Shown here one piece after another: positions 23,089 to 30,949 of a DNA stretch of 32,492 nt. Source of the DNA: Acidobacteriota bacterium (GTDB lineage: Bacteria > Acidobacteriota > Vicinamibacteria > Vicinamibacterales > CAVVIG01); assembly GCA_028876655.1 (NCBI GenBank), contig JAGWRA010000004.1, positions 1-32,492 on the forward strand. The letters are read 5' to 3'. The translations under genes were made by a program, and so were the position numbers. The stretch's first letter is position 1. The number at the start of each line of letters is the position of its first letter. The notes below the pieces were generated by a model. The model made no database searches. It was not told where the DNA came from and was given only the letters and a program-made list of their open reading frames with translations.

Positions 23089-23094
23089 TATTAT
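23089..23094 (+). promoter_or_regulatory. Candidate -10 box, leaderless start of second C-terminal-beta GT-C gene
   Basis: TATTAT six bases before ATG 23101, so the predicted transcription start coincides with the start codon. No Shine-Dalgarno sequence is visible and no good -35 at 17-18 bases. The 50-base gap to the divergent deacetylase start must hold both promoters. Confidence 0.4.
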
Positions 23095-23100
23095 GTGCGA

Positions 23101-24996
23101 ATGCCGCCGGAGCGCGCACCTGTCGAAATCCTCGATCCGCCGCCCCCCGGCCGCCGTCCCGCCGGACGTCCCGGTGTCCTCGTCGCCCTCATCCTGCTGG
23201 TCCTGACCTGCGCCGCGGCCCTGTCGATCAACGTCGTCCAGACCACCTACAGTCCGAAGGGTGACGAGGCGACCTACGTCGCGATGGCCCTCAGTCTGGC
23301 GCGCGATCACGATTTCTCGTACGACCGCCGGGACCTCGAACGTTTCTACCGGATCTATCGCATCGGCCCGGAAGGGATCTTCCTGAAGCGGGGCAGCCAG
23401 ATGCGGCTGCACGTGGATGGGAGCTGGCCGTTCGTCCATCTGGTCACGGAGCCCGATCCGCTCAACCGGATCTACTTCGGCAAGGCGTTCATCTACCCGC
23501 TGATCGTCGCCCCGTTCGTCTGGGTGTTCGGCCTGAACGGGATGCTGCTGTTCCACATCCTGCTGCTCGCCGCGGTCTGCGCGGCCGGCTACGCGTTCGC
23601 GGCCGCCCAGGCGCCACGGGCGGTGGCGCTGGTGTTCGCGCTGGGGTTCGTCGGCGCGTCGATTGCGCCGATCTACGCGGTGTGGCTCACGCCCGAGATC
23701 TTCAACTTCGCGGCGGTCTTCCTGGCGTACTTCTTCTGGTTCTACAAGGACGTGGCCCCGCCGCGCGCGGCCACCTGGTGGGACCGCCTGCTGTACGGCC
23801 GCGGCAGTGACATCGTGGCCGCGGTCCTGCTCGGCCTGGCGACCTACTCGAAGCCGACCAACGCCCTGCTCGCCGGGCCGGCCGTCCTCTGGCTGTGGAC
23901 GCGGCGGCGCTTCTGGTGGGGCCTGGTCGTCGGCGTGGTGTTCGTGGCGGTTACGAGCGGGTGCTTCGGCGTGAACGCCCTGGTCACCGGCGAGTTCAAT
24001 TACATGGGCGGCGACCGGAAGACCTTCTACGGGACCTTCCCGGACGAGAAGCCGACGGTGACGTTCGACAACTCGGGCATCTCGATGGTGACCAACGATG
24101 CCGACACCGAGAACGTCATCGACACGCCCCACTTCTGGCCCCAGCTGGCCGACAACGCCGGCTACTTCCTGTTCGGCCGCGACGCCGGCTTCGTGCCGTA
24201 CTACTTCCCGGGCGCGGTCGTCGTGCTGCTGTGGCTGGCCGGGATCCGGAAGCGGCCGTGGTGGCAGGCCTATACGCTGCTCGCCGTCGTGGCGTCGGTC
24301 GTCATCCTGCTGATCTTCCTGCCGTACACGTGGGGCGGGGGCGGCGGGCCGCCGGGGAACCGGTACTTCCTGAGCCTCTACCCGGCGCTGTTCTTCCTGA
24401 TGCCGCCGATCACGTCCGTGGCGGCGCCGCTGGTGGCCTGGCTCGGCGGCGCCGCGTTCGTGGCGCCGATGCTGCTGAACCCGTTCGTTGCGTCGAAGGA
24501 CGTCTGGCAGATGACGGAGCACGGGCTCGTGCGCGAGCTGCCCGTCGAACTGACCATGGTCAGCGACCTGCCCATCAACCTGGATCGGACCCGGTCGCAC
24601 CTCTTCTACAGCCAGGATCCGACGATCCTCTTGTACCTGCTGGACCAGAACGCCTGGCCGCCCGAAGTGGGCGGCATCTGGGTGGCGGGGAAGTCGCGCA
24701 GCGACATCATCTTCCGCACGGACCGGCCGGTGGACCACGTGGTCGTCGGTCTCAGGGCGCCGATCGCCGACACCGTGAAGGTGTCAGTCGACGGAGAGTC
24801 CGCACAGGCGGTGATGCGGGCGGGCGTGCCGGCCTCGCTGACCTTCACGCCGGACGGCGTGTACGCCCATCACAGCTACAGCTATCTGCTGCGCGTCTCC
24901 ACGGCCAACGGCTTCGTCCCCGCAATGAGCGATCCCACCTCGACCGACACGCGCTATCTGGGTGTCTTCGTCACGTTGACCGTCACGCTGAAGTAG
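23101..24996 (+). CDS. GT-C type membrane protein with C-terminal beta domain
   Basis: A 631-residue protein from ATG 23101 (an in-frame GTG at 23095 is less likely). After a Pro-rich N-terminus there are about 10-12 membrane helices. The first loop has SPKGDEATYVAMALSLARDHDF (about 51-72), with the GDE acid pair of GT-C enzymes, matching SGDEPHYL in the 903-residue protein encoded at 14100-16811. The glycine-rich loop YTWGGGGGPPGNRY (about 411-424) may line the active site. The C-terminal 120 residues form a soluble beta domain ending GFVPAMSDPTSTDTRYLG, nearly the same motif as in the 903-residue protein. Likely a periplasm-facing transferase using a polyprenyl-linked donor; acceptor unknown. 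Confidence 0.87.
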   Translation: MPPERAPVEILDPPPPGRRPAGRPGVLVALILLVLTCAAALSINVVQTTYSPKGDEATYVAMALSLARDHDFSYDRRDLERFYRIYRIGPEGIFLKRGSQMRLHVDGSWPFVHLVTEPDPLNRIYFGKAFIYPLIVAPFVWVFGLNGMLLFHILLLAAVCAAGYAFAAAQAPRAVALVFALGFVGASIAPIYAVWLTPEIFNFAAVFLAYFFWFYKDVAPPRAATWWDRLLYGRGSDIVAAVLLGLATYSKPTNALLAGPAVLWLWTRRRFWWGLVVGVVFVAVTSGCFGVNALVTGEFNYMGGDRKTFYGTFPDEKPTVTFDNSGISMVTNDADTENVIDTPHFWPQLADNAGYFLFGRDAGFVPYYFPGAVVVLLWLAGIRKRPWWQAYTLLAVVASVVILLIFLPYTWGGGGGPPGNRYFLSLYPALFFLMPPITSVAAPLVAWLGGAAFVAPMLLNPFVASKDVWQMTEHGLVRELPVELTMVSDLPINLDRTRSHLFYSQDPTILLYLLDQNAWPPEVGGIWVAGKSRSDIIFRTDRPVDHVVVGLRAPIADTVKVSVDGESAQAVMRAGVPASLTFTPDGVYAHHSYSYLLRVSTANGFVPAMSDPTSTDTRYLGVFVTLTVTLK

Positions 24997-25007
24997 CCTG
25001 CGCGCCT

Positions 25008-25037
25008 GACCGCACGCGGTCGCCCGGCCGGAGCCGG
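25008..25037 (+). terminator. Possible weak bidirectional terminator, two short hairpins
   Basis: GACCG/CGGTC (25008-25021, loop of four) is followed by CCGGC/GCCGG (25024-25037, loop of four), in the 48-base gap between convergent genes. No T-tract. Low confidence because short GC stems are common here. Confidence 0.3.
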
Positions 25038-25044
25038 CGGCGTC

Positions 25045-26085
25045 TCAGGACGGGCGGCCGGTCGGCGTCGTGGCCCCCACGGGTGACCGCCGGAGCATGT
25101 AGGCCAGCGCCCCGGACAGCGAGAAGAGCATCATCAGCCCTGCCCCCACCAGCGAGACGGCCAGCGCCGAGGACAGCGAGAGCCCGAGGCGCGTGAAGAA
25201 GTAGGAGAAGGCCGCCTCGCGCACGCCGAAGCCGTTGATCGAGACGGGAATCATCTGCAGCAGGAACGAGACAGGGGTGATCACGGCCAGCGCGGCAAAC
25301 GGGATGGGGACGTGCAGCGCGTGCGAGACAGAGGCGTAGTAGACCACGAAGGCCGACTGGACGACGATGGCCGCGGCGAGGCAGCCGACCAGAGCCTCCA
25401 CTCTCGCTCGAAACCGATGCAACGCCTCGGTGATCTGGGCAATGCGCGTCCCGACCCATTCGGCGTGAAAGACCGCCAGCGGGCGGAGCAACCGACCGAA
25501 GCCGTTCGGCGCCATGACGGCCGCGGCAGTGGCGCCGGTCGCCAGGGCGAAGGCAGTCCACAGCCAGCGGGGCCTGATCGGGAGGGTCTGGACGAAGGCC
25601 CCGGCGGCCAGCGTCGAGCCGACGGCGGCAACCATGGTCAGTCCCAGCAGACCCATCGCCCGGTCGACCAGGACGACCGTGGCCGCGAGCGTCTTGGACC
25701 CTGCCGGCCGGGCGGTGTCGGCGATCCGGAAGACGTCACCGCCGATGTTGCTCGGCAGGAAATTGTTGAAGAACAGCGCGACCACGTAGGAGGCGAACAG
25801 GGCCGGACGGCCCACGGGGACCTGTTGTGCCGACAGCAGCAGGCCCCAGCGCCAGACGCCGACGAGGGTCATGCCGAAGTACACCAGCAGGGCCGCGGCG
25901 AGCCAGACCATCGACGCGCTGTGGATCTGCTGCCAGAGATCTCCGATGTTGGTGCGTGCCAGCAGCAACGCCAGCAGGCCGAGGCTGACGACGATCTTGA
26001 TGACCGCCGTCACCCAGGATCGCGCCGGGCGTCCCCCGGGTGGCGGCGCACCCGTCTCGGCGGTCGACAGGTCAGAACGATCCAT
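25045..26085 (-). CDS. LPG-synthase TM domain (UPF0104) membrane protein
   Basis: A 346-residue integral membrane protein with about eight helices. Conserved blocks are FFNNFLPSNIGGDVFRI (about 105-121), VLVDRAMGLLGL (about 138-149) and PVSINGFGVREAAF (about 285-298), which define the flippase-like domain of MprF (lysylphosphatidylglycerol synthase TM region, AglD/UPF0104). There is no aminoacyl-transferase domain, so it is not a full MprF. Stand-alone members occur in polysaccharide and hopanoid loci and are thought to flip lipid-linked substrates. An extended -10 promoter lies about 90 bases upstream. It is separated from the EF-hand gene by a hairpin. Confidence 0.9.
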   Translation of the reverse strand: MDRSDLSTAETGAPPPGGRPARSWVTAVIKIVVSLGLLALLLARTNIGDLWQQIHSASMVWLAAALLVYFGMTLVGVWRWGLLLSAQQVPVGRPALFASYVVALFFNNFLPSNIGGDVFRIADTARPAGSKTLAATVVLVDRAMGLLGLTMVAAVGSTLAAGAFVQTLPIRPRWLWTAFALATGATAAAVMAPNGFGRLLRPLAVFHAEWVGTRIAQITEALHRFRARVEALVGCLAAAIVVQSAFVVYYASVSHALHVPIPFAALAVITPVSFLLQMIPVSINGFGVREAAFSYFFTRLGLSLSSALAVSLVGAGLMMLFSLSGALAYMLRRSPVGATTPTGRPS

Positions 26086-26177
26086 GACGGGTGGTGGAAG
26101 CTTGACGAAGCGGCCGGCGCCCGACGGGGCGGCCTCCGGGCGTCATGCGTGGCTGGACACTCAAGATGGCGTGACGG

Positions 26178-26206
26178 AGTGTACCACGACGATCGGAGGG
26201 AGTCCA
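26178..26206 (-). promoter_or_regulatory. Sigma-70-type promoter of the UPF0104 gene
   Basis: On the - strand: TGGACT (26206-26201), a 17-base spacer ending in TGG, then TACACT (26183-26178), an extended -10. Start predicted near 26171, leader about 85 bases. It begins right after the upstream hairpin. Confidence 0.5.
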
Positions 26207-26207
26207 C

Positions 26208-26234
26208 CGGGAGGTCCGGATCTCGGACCTCCCG
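26208..26234 (-). terminator. Hairpin terminator downstream of EF-hand gene
   Basis: A perfect 11-bp stem, CGGGAGGTCCG (26208-26218) with CGGACCTCCCG (26224-26234), and a five-base loop, 28 bases after the EF-hand stop. No T-tract on the - strand. It insulates the EF-hand gene from the UPF0104 promoter. Confidence 0.6.
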
Positions 26235-26261
26235 ATGGTCCTGCAGGATGGGTGCGGAAGG

Positions 26262-26840
26262 CTAGGAGGTCTCCCCGTTGGGACCGGGATGCGCGCTGTT
26301 GTAGGCGAACCAGGACCAGTTCCACGGCTGGTTGTAGTTCGACCAGTCGGAATTCCGGTCGTCGGGCCGCGCGCCGATGTAGCCGTCGGCGGTCCCCGTC
26401 AGCATCAGGTTGTTCGACGAGTCGAGCTGGTACTGCCCGGGGTGCATGGCGTTCAGTTCCTGATACGCCTTCTGCATCGAGGTCGGATCCGCCGGGTTGT
26501 ACTTCTTCAGCACGTTATAGGCGTCGTACTTCAGCGAGCCCGCCGCCGACTGCGCCCGCGACGCGTCGAAGCCGTAGAACGTGTAGCCGCCATCGGTCGA
26601 CGTCGCCGCCGCGAGCGCGGCCGTCGCGGCCGCCGTCGACTTGGGCGGGGTCGTCGACGTGGTGCTCGTGGCCGACGACACCGAGTTGCTCGACAGGCTG
26701 TCGATGAGCTTGTTCAGGAACTGGCCGAACTCGTCGACCGAGAGCTGCCCGTCCCCGTTGAGATCGAACTGCTGCAGGACGTTCTGCGCGAGCAGCTGCA
26801 CGCTGCTGTTGCTGCCGACCTGCGAGGCCACCGTGGACAT
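26262..26840 (-). CDS. EF-hand protein with Trp/Tyr-rich C-terminal region
   Basis: A 192-residue protein; AAGGAGG lies six bases before ATG 26840, one of the strongest Shine-Dalgarno sequences in the window. Residues 26-38 (DLNGDGQLSVDEF) are a canonical single EF-hand calcium loop with Asp/Asn/Asp at positions 1/3/5 and Glu at 12. Then comes a Ser/Thr/Ala-rich linker (about 52-85) and a C-terminal region (about 93-192) rich in Tyr, Asn, Asp and Trp (NYNQPWNWSWFAYN near the end). No signal peptide or TM is visible, so cell location is unclear. I do not recognise a family for the C-terminal part. A good sigma-54-type promoter lies upstream and a hairpin downstream, so it is probably monocistronic. 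Calcium binding is inferred from the loop only. Confidence 0.85.
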   Translation of the reverse strand: MSTVASQVGSNSSVQLLAQNVLQQFDLNGDGQLSVDEFGQFLNKLIDSLSSNSVSSATSTTSTTPPKSTAAATAALAAATSTDGGYTFYGFDASRAQSAAGSLKYDAYNVLKKYNPADPTSMQKAYQELNAMHPGQYQLDSSNNLMLTGTADGYIGARPDDRNSDWSNYNQPWNWSWFAYNSAHPGPNGETS

Positions 26841-26972
26841 CAATCCTCCTTGCAACCGTCGCGGGATCCCGTCCCGCCGCGTGCGGGCCGTTTCTCCGCC
26901 CGGTCCGCACGTCTGTCGCCCACACGAGAGTCTCCGGGATCGCCCGTGGCGACCGCCGGCACCATCCCATTT

Positions 26973-26988
26973 CGCAAAGCCCGTGCCC
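26973..26988 (-). promoter_or_regulatory. Sigma-54-type (-24/-12) promoter of the EF-hand gene
   Basis: On the - strand: GGGCAC (26988-26983), five bases (GGGCT), TTGC (26977-26974), G. The consensus is TGGCAC-N5-TTGCW, so the GG and GC doublets are correctly 12 bases apart and only the first and last consensus bases differ. The start would be near 26962, giving a leader of about 122 bases. If real, expression needs RpoN and an AAA+ activator. A chance match in GC-rich DNA is possible. Confidence 0.5.
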
Positions 26989-27136
26989 GGCCGCTGAACC
27001 GGGATGGGCACACCGCTTTCACGGAAATGGCGCGATTGCGCCGGTCGGAGCGCCGACAGAGGGTCCGTCCGGGTGGACAACTCGCGCCGAACTCGCGGGG
27101 CGACGCCGCAAGTCCCTCGAAAACCTGTCAGTTACG

Positions 27137-27165
27137 TTGATCTTTCGCCATCGGTCCCATATAAT
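27137..27165 (+). promoter_or_regulatory. Sigma-70-type promoter of the GT4-methyltransferase-epimerase operon
   Basis: TTGATC (27137-27142), a 17-base spacer and a perfect TATAAT (27160-27165). The start is expected near 27172, leader about 54 bases before ATG 27226. The best-spaced promoter in the window. Confidence 0.65.
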
Positions 27166-27225
27166 TCCGCCGTCCGATTCGGCTCATCCTTCGTGGACGC
27201 AGCCCGCTGGCGGGCACACTCCGGC

Positions 27226-28428
27226 ATGCACATTCTGATGATCGCCCCCGAGCCGTTCTTCGAGCCCAGGGGGACGCCGTTCAGCGAGTACCATCGCATC
27301 CGGGCGCTCACCGACCTCGGCCATACCGTCGACCTGGTCACCTATCCGTTCGGGCAGGACGTCGAAATCCCCGGGATGCGCGTGTTCCGCTGCCTGCGGC
27401 CGCCGTTCGTCCGGCATGCGAAGATCGGCCCCTCGTTCGCGAAGCTGCCGCTCGACTTCCTGCTGACGTTCACGGCCCTGCGGCGGGCGCTGACGACGCG
27501 CTACGACGTGATTCATTCGCACGAGGAAGGGGCACTGATCGGGGTGGCGCTGGCGGGGGTGCTGCGGATCCCGCACCTCTACGACATGCACTCGAGCCTG
27601 CCGCAGCAGCTCTCGAACTTCAAGTTCAGCCGATCGCGGCTGCTGCGCCGGGTCTTCGTCGCCTTCGAGCGGCTGCTCATCCGGGCCTCGCGCGTGATCA
27701 TCGTGATCTGCCCGCACCTGGCCGAGACGGTGCACGAGATCGAGCCCGGCGCGCAGGCGGTCCTCATCGAGAATGCGCCGGGGCCCACCGACGAGCCGCC
27801 GACGGCGGAAGCCGTGGCCGGGGTCCGGCGCGAGTTCGGGCTGGCAGCGGCGACCCCGGTGGTGCTCTACACCGGGACGCTCGAGGCCTACCAGGGGCTG
27901 GAGTTGCTGCTCGCGGCGGCGCGTCAGGTGCGGGCGGTCCGGCCCGACGTCCGGTTCCTGCTGGCCGGGGGCAAGCCGGATCAGGTGGCACGGCTCCGGG
28001 ACGAAGCGCGCGCGGCTGGCGTGGACGACGTGCTGCTGCTGGCGGGGCAGCGTCCGGCGCAGGAGATCCCGGCGTTCCTCGAGGCCGCCGACCTGCTGGT
28101 GTCACCGCGCTCGCGCGGGACGAACACGCCGCTGAAGATCTACCAGTACCTGCGGTCCGGCCGGCCGATTGTCGCCACGCGGCTGCTGACCCACACCCAG
28201 GTGCTGAATGATGCCGTCGCGATGTTGACCGAGCCGACGCCCGACGACTACGCGCGCGGCATCCTCACCCTGCTCGACGATCCTGGCCGGGCGCGGGCGC
28301 TGGGACAGCGCGCGCAGGAACTGGCCGACACGAAATATACCTACGCCGCCTATCTGGCCCGGACGCGCGAGGCCTTCGCGCGGCTCGCGCGTCCCGGGGC
28401 ATCCGAGCTGGCCAAGGACTCTGTGTGA
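27226..28428 (+). CDS. GT4 family (GT-B) glycosyltransferase
   Basis: A 400-residue enzyme. The N-terminal domain begins MHILMIAPEPFFEPRGTPFSE (EPRGTP motif at 13-18), seen in a branch of GT4 enzymes from Acidobacteria and Deltaproteobacteria. The C-terminal domain has YTGTLEAYQGLELLL (215-229) and RGTNTPLKIYQYLRSGRPIVAT (297-318). The usual E-x7-E motif is replaced here by a form with Lys304 (PLKIYQY) and no first Glu, as in other members of this branch. I chose ATG 27226 because it begins the conserved strand and lies after the promoter. It starts a five-gene operon and overlaps the methyltransferase (GTGA). Donor and acceptor unknown. Confidence 0.9.
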   Translation: MHILMIAPEPFFEPRGTPFSEYHRIRALTDLGHTVDLVTYPFGQDVEIPGMRVFRCLRPPFVRHAKIGPSFAKLPLDFLLTFTALRRALTTRYDVIHSHEEGALIGVALAGVLRIPHLYDMHSSLPQQLSNFKFSRSRLLRRVFVAFERLLIRASRVIIVICPHLAETVHEIEPGAQAVLIENAPGPTDEPPTAEAVAGVRREFGLAAATPVVLYTGTLEAYQGLELLLAAARQVRAVRPDVRFLLAGGKPDQVARLRDEARAAGVDDVLLLAGQRPAQEIPAFLEAADLLVSPRSRGTNTPLKIYQYLRSGRPIVATRLLTHTQVLNDAVAMLTEPTPDDYARGILTLLDDPGRARALGQRAQELADTKYTYAAYLARTREAFARLARPGASELAKDSV

Positions 28429-29216
28429 GCGCCGCCATCCCTCCGCAGGCCCCGGCCGGCACGGCCGGGCCGGACCACACCGGCCACTACAGCTACACGG
28501 CCTATGCCGACCCGCAGATGGCCGAGAGCTTCGACCGCATCCGCTTCGGCGGTCCGATTGGCGGGCTGCTGCTCGAAACCCAGGAGCGGGTGCTGCTCGA
28601 CTTCCTTGGCGACCTGCACGGCCGCACGGTGCTCGACGTCGGGACCGGCACCGGCCGCGCCGCCCTCACGCTGGCGCGCGCAGGCGCGACGGTCACCGGC
28701 GTCGACGCCTCGCGTGAAATGCTGCGCGTCGCCGGAGCGCGGGCCCGGGCGGACGGGTTGTCGATCACGTTTCAGGAGGGGGACGCGCACGCGCTCGCCT
28801 TTCCCGACGCCTCCTTCGATGCGGCGATCAGCCTGCGGGTCCTGATGCACACCCCCGGCTGGCGCGTCTGCCTGGGGGAACTCTGCCGCGTGGCCCGCGA
28901 CCGCGTCGTCTTCGACTATCCGGCGCTGGCCAGCGTCGCGCTGCTGCAGTCGATCGGCCGGCGGGTGGGCGCCCGGTTCGGGCGGCGCGTCGAGGCGTAC
29001 CGCGTCTTCCGCCATCGGGCGCTCGTGCAGGAGCTGGCGCGGCACGGCTTCGCCGTGCGCCGGGTCCACCGGCAGTTCGTGCTGCCGATCGCGCTGCACA
29101 AGGTGTTCGGGTCCCGGCGGTTCACGGAGGGACTCGAAGCGGGACTGGCGGCGGCGGGGCTGTTGCGGCTCTTCGGGTCGCCCGTCACGGTGGTGGCAGA
29201 GCGATGCAGGTCCTGA
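28425..29216 (+). CDS. Class I SAM-dependent methyltransferase
   Basis: A 263-residue methyltransferase starting at GTG 28425, overlapping the GT4 stop (GTGA). The SAM site is VLDVGTGTGR (motif I, 69-78), then GVDAS (92-96), EGDAHALAFPDASFD (motif II region) and the ISLRVLMHTPGW strand (motif III). It belongs to the Methyltransf_11/25 group. It lacks features of ubiquinone or RNA methyltransferases. In this operon it most likely methylates a sugar or glycolipid, perhaps to cap the glycan, or a polyprenyl-linked intermediate. That is inferred from context. The 3' end overlaps the epimerase start by 13 bases. Confidence 0.9.
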   Translation: MSAAIPPQAPAGTAGPDHTGHYSYTAYADPQMAESFDRIRFGGPIGGLLLETQERVLLDFLGDLHGRTVLDVGTGTGRAALTLARAGATVTGVDASREMLRVAGARARADGLSITFQEGDAHALAFPDASFDAAISLRVLMHTPGWRVCLGELCRVARDRVVFDYPALASVALLQSIGRRVGARFGRRVEAYRVFRHRALVQELARHGFAVRRVHRQFVLPIALHKVFGSRRFTEGLEAGLAAAGLLRLFGSPVTVVAERCRS

Positions 29217-30184
29217 TCACCGGCGCCACCGGGTTCACGGGGGGGCATCTCGCCCGGACGCTGGCGAGCCGGGGCTATCGCGTGCGAGCGCTCGTGCGGC
29301 AGCCCGCACGCGCCGAGGATCTGGTCGCGGCCGGCGTGGAGACCGTCGCCGGGGACTTCGCCGACCCGGCCGCGCTGCGGCGCGCCGTGGCCGACTGCGA
29401 CGTCATCTACCATCTGGCCGCGGTCTACCGGCAGGCGGGCATTCCGCCGGGAACCTACCGGGCCGTGAACACCGAGGCCGTCGGCGCGCTGATGACCGCG
29501 GCGGCGGACGCCGGCGTCCCGCGGTTCGTCCATTGCAGCACCGTGGGTGTCCACGGCGACATCGAGCGGCCGCCGGCCAACGAGGAGGCGCCGTTCCGGC
29601 CTGGCGACGTCTATCAGGAGACCAAGCTCGCCGGCGAGCGGCTGGCCCGCGACGTCGCGGCCCGCACGGGGATCGAACTGGTGATCGCGCGGCCGACCGG
29701 GATCTACGGCCCCGGCGACCGCCGGCTGCTGAAGTTGTTCCGCGGCGTGGCGCGCCGGCGGTTCGTGACGCTCGGGCGCGGCGAGATCTACTACCATCTG
29801 ACCTACATCGCCGACCTGGTCGAGGGGTTCCGGCTCTGTGGCGAGGCCCCGGGCGTGGCCGGCCGGACCTACATCCTCGCGGGCGGGGAAGTGACGACGC
29901 TCAACGAGCTGGTGCGGCTGATCGCCGAGGAAGCCGGCGTCCGGCCGCCGCGGCTGCACCTGCCGGTCTGGCCGTTCTGGCTGCTCGGCGCCGCCTGCGA
30001 GGCGGTCTGCGTCCCGCTGCGGATCGAGCCGCCGATCTACCGCCGGCGTGTCGACTTCTTCACGAAGAGCCGGGCCTTCGACATCAGCCGTGCGCGGGCC
30101 GAACTCGGGTACGCGCCGGCCGTCGATCTCCGCACCGGCGTCCGGCAGACCCTCGACTGGTACCGGCAGGCAGGCTGGCTGTAG
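29204..30184 (+). CDS. NAD(P)-dependent epimerase/dehydratase (extended SDR)
   Basis: A 326-residue extended short-chain dehydrogenase. The cofactor loop is GATGFTGGH (7-15), with the active-site set Ser/Thr (S112-T113 in CSTVGVHG) and YxxxK (Y137, K141 in YQETK). The GIYGPGDRR segment (167-174) is typical of nucleotide-sugar epimerases and of the dihydroflavonol/hopanoid HpnA branch. HpnA-like proteins of similar length also occur near glycan and hopanoid genes, so the substrate could be a nucleotide sugar or a lipid-linked intermediate. It is within the GT4 operon, with a 13-base overlap upstream and a three-base gap downstream. Confidence 0.9.
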   Translation: MQVLITGATGFTGGHLARTLASRGYRVRALVRQPARAEDLVAAGVETVAGDFADPAALRRAVADCDVIYHLAAVYRQAGIPPGTYRAVNTEAVGALMTAAADAGVPRFVHCSTVGVHGDIERPPANEEAPFRPGDVYQETKLAGERLARDVAARTGIELVIARPTGIYGPGDRRLLKLFRGVARRRFVTLGRGEIYYHLTYIADLVEGFRLCGEAPGVAGRTYILAGGEVTTLNELVRLIAEEAGVRPPRLHLPVWPFWLLGAACEAVCVPLRIEPPIYRRRVDFFTKSRAFDISRARAELGYAPAVDLRTGVRQTLDWYRQAGWL

Positions 30185-30187
30185 ACG

Positions 30188-30949
30188 ATGGCCGATCGCG
30201 AGATTCCCAAGGCGCAGGAGCAGCTGTTCGACGCCGGACAGTCGATGCGGGCGAAGTACGCGCGGCTCGTCGTGGGCGACAGCCGCTGGCGCGCGATCCT
30301 CCGCTACGAGTTGGCGATGCTCGTGAGCCAGGCCACGCCGGGGGCGCTCGGCCTCGTGCTGCGCAAGCGGCTGTACCGGGGGTTGCTCGGCGCCTGCGGG
30401 CGGAACGTCATCTTCGGCCAGAACGTCGTCCTGCGCCATCCCGGGAAGATCCGCATCGGCAGCAACGTCGTCATCGACGACAACTGCCTCATCGACGCCA
30501 AGGGCGACGACAACCAGGGCATCACCATCGGCGACGGCGTCTTCGTCGGGCGCAACACGATCCTGTCCTGCAAGAACGGCGACATCGAAATCGGCGCGGG
30601 CGCGAACCTGGGCTTCAACTGCGAGGTCTTCTCGGCGAGCCGCGTGTCGATCGGCCCGGACACGCTGCTGGCGGCCTACACGTACGTCGTCGGCGGCGAT
30701 CACGACTTCTCGGATCCCGACGCCTCGGTCCTGTCGCAAACACGGCACTCGGCCGGCGTGACGGTCGGCGCCGGCGTCTGGACGGGCGCCGGTGTGAAGA
30801 TCCTCGACGGCACGGTGATCGGCGATCACGCCATCGTCGGGGCGGGGGCCGTCGTCCGCCAGGCGGTGCCCGAGCGGGCGATTGCGGCCGGTGTCCCGGC
30901 CCGGATCGTCGGCCGGCGCGGGGAACGGAAGGACGCGCCGGCTTCATGA
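30188..30949 (+). CDS. Hexapeptide-repeat (LbH) acyltransferase
   Basis: A 253-residue protein. After an N-terminal helical region (about 1-65), residues about 72-240 form a left-handed parallel beta-helix with hexapeptide repeats (IRIGSN, ITIGDG, IEIGAG, VSIGPD, VTVGAG, TVIGDH). Residue H172 in VVGGDHDFSDPD (about 168-178) could be the catalytic His of the WbbJ/NodL-type family. The C-terminus ends AAGVPARIVGRRG, the usual coenzyme-binding end (GxPAkxi). It probably O- or N-acetylates a sugar of the glycan, which would pair logically with the polysaccharide deacetylase of the - strand operon. It overlaps the next GT4 gene by ATGA. Confidence 0.92.
   Translation: MADREIPKAQEQLFDAGQSMRAKYARLVVGDSRWRAILRYELAMLVSQATPGALGLVLRKRLYRGLLGACGRNVIFGQNVVLRHPGKIRIGSNVVIDDNCLIDAKGDDNQGITIGDGVFVGRNTILSCKNGDIEIGAGANLGFNCEVFSASRVSIGPDTLLAAYTYVVGGDHDFSDPDASVLSQTRHSAGVTVGAGVWTGAGVKILDGTVIGDHAIVGAGAVVRQAVPERAIAAGVPARIVGRRGERKDAPAS

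Larger units (their letters stand above)
26841..27225. other. Divergent intergenic region between EF-hand gene and GT4 operon
   Basis: 385 bases without a convincing gene. It holds the EF-hand Shine-Dalgarno sequence, a sigma-54-type promoter for the EF-hand gene, two perfect short inverted repeats (GGCGC-GATT-GCGCC at 27029-27042 and GTCGG-AGCG-CCGAC at 27044-27057), and the sigma-70 promoter of the GT4 operon. The inverted repeats lie 67-95 bases upstream of the predicted sigma-54 start, a distance usual for enhancer-binding-protein sites. Confidence 0.6.

Noticed and set aside
27004-27020. Second sigma-54-like sequence on the + strand (GGGCAC, five bases, TTTC)
   Set aside because: The -12 element lacks the GC doublet, and the GT4 operon has a good sigma-70 promoter further down.
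29533-30945. + strand frame upstream of the last GT4 gene
   Set aside because: Only the part from ATG 30946 shows GT4 motifs. The upstream part is an out-of-frame copy of the epimerase and acyltransferase genes.
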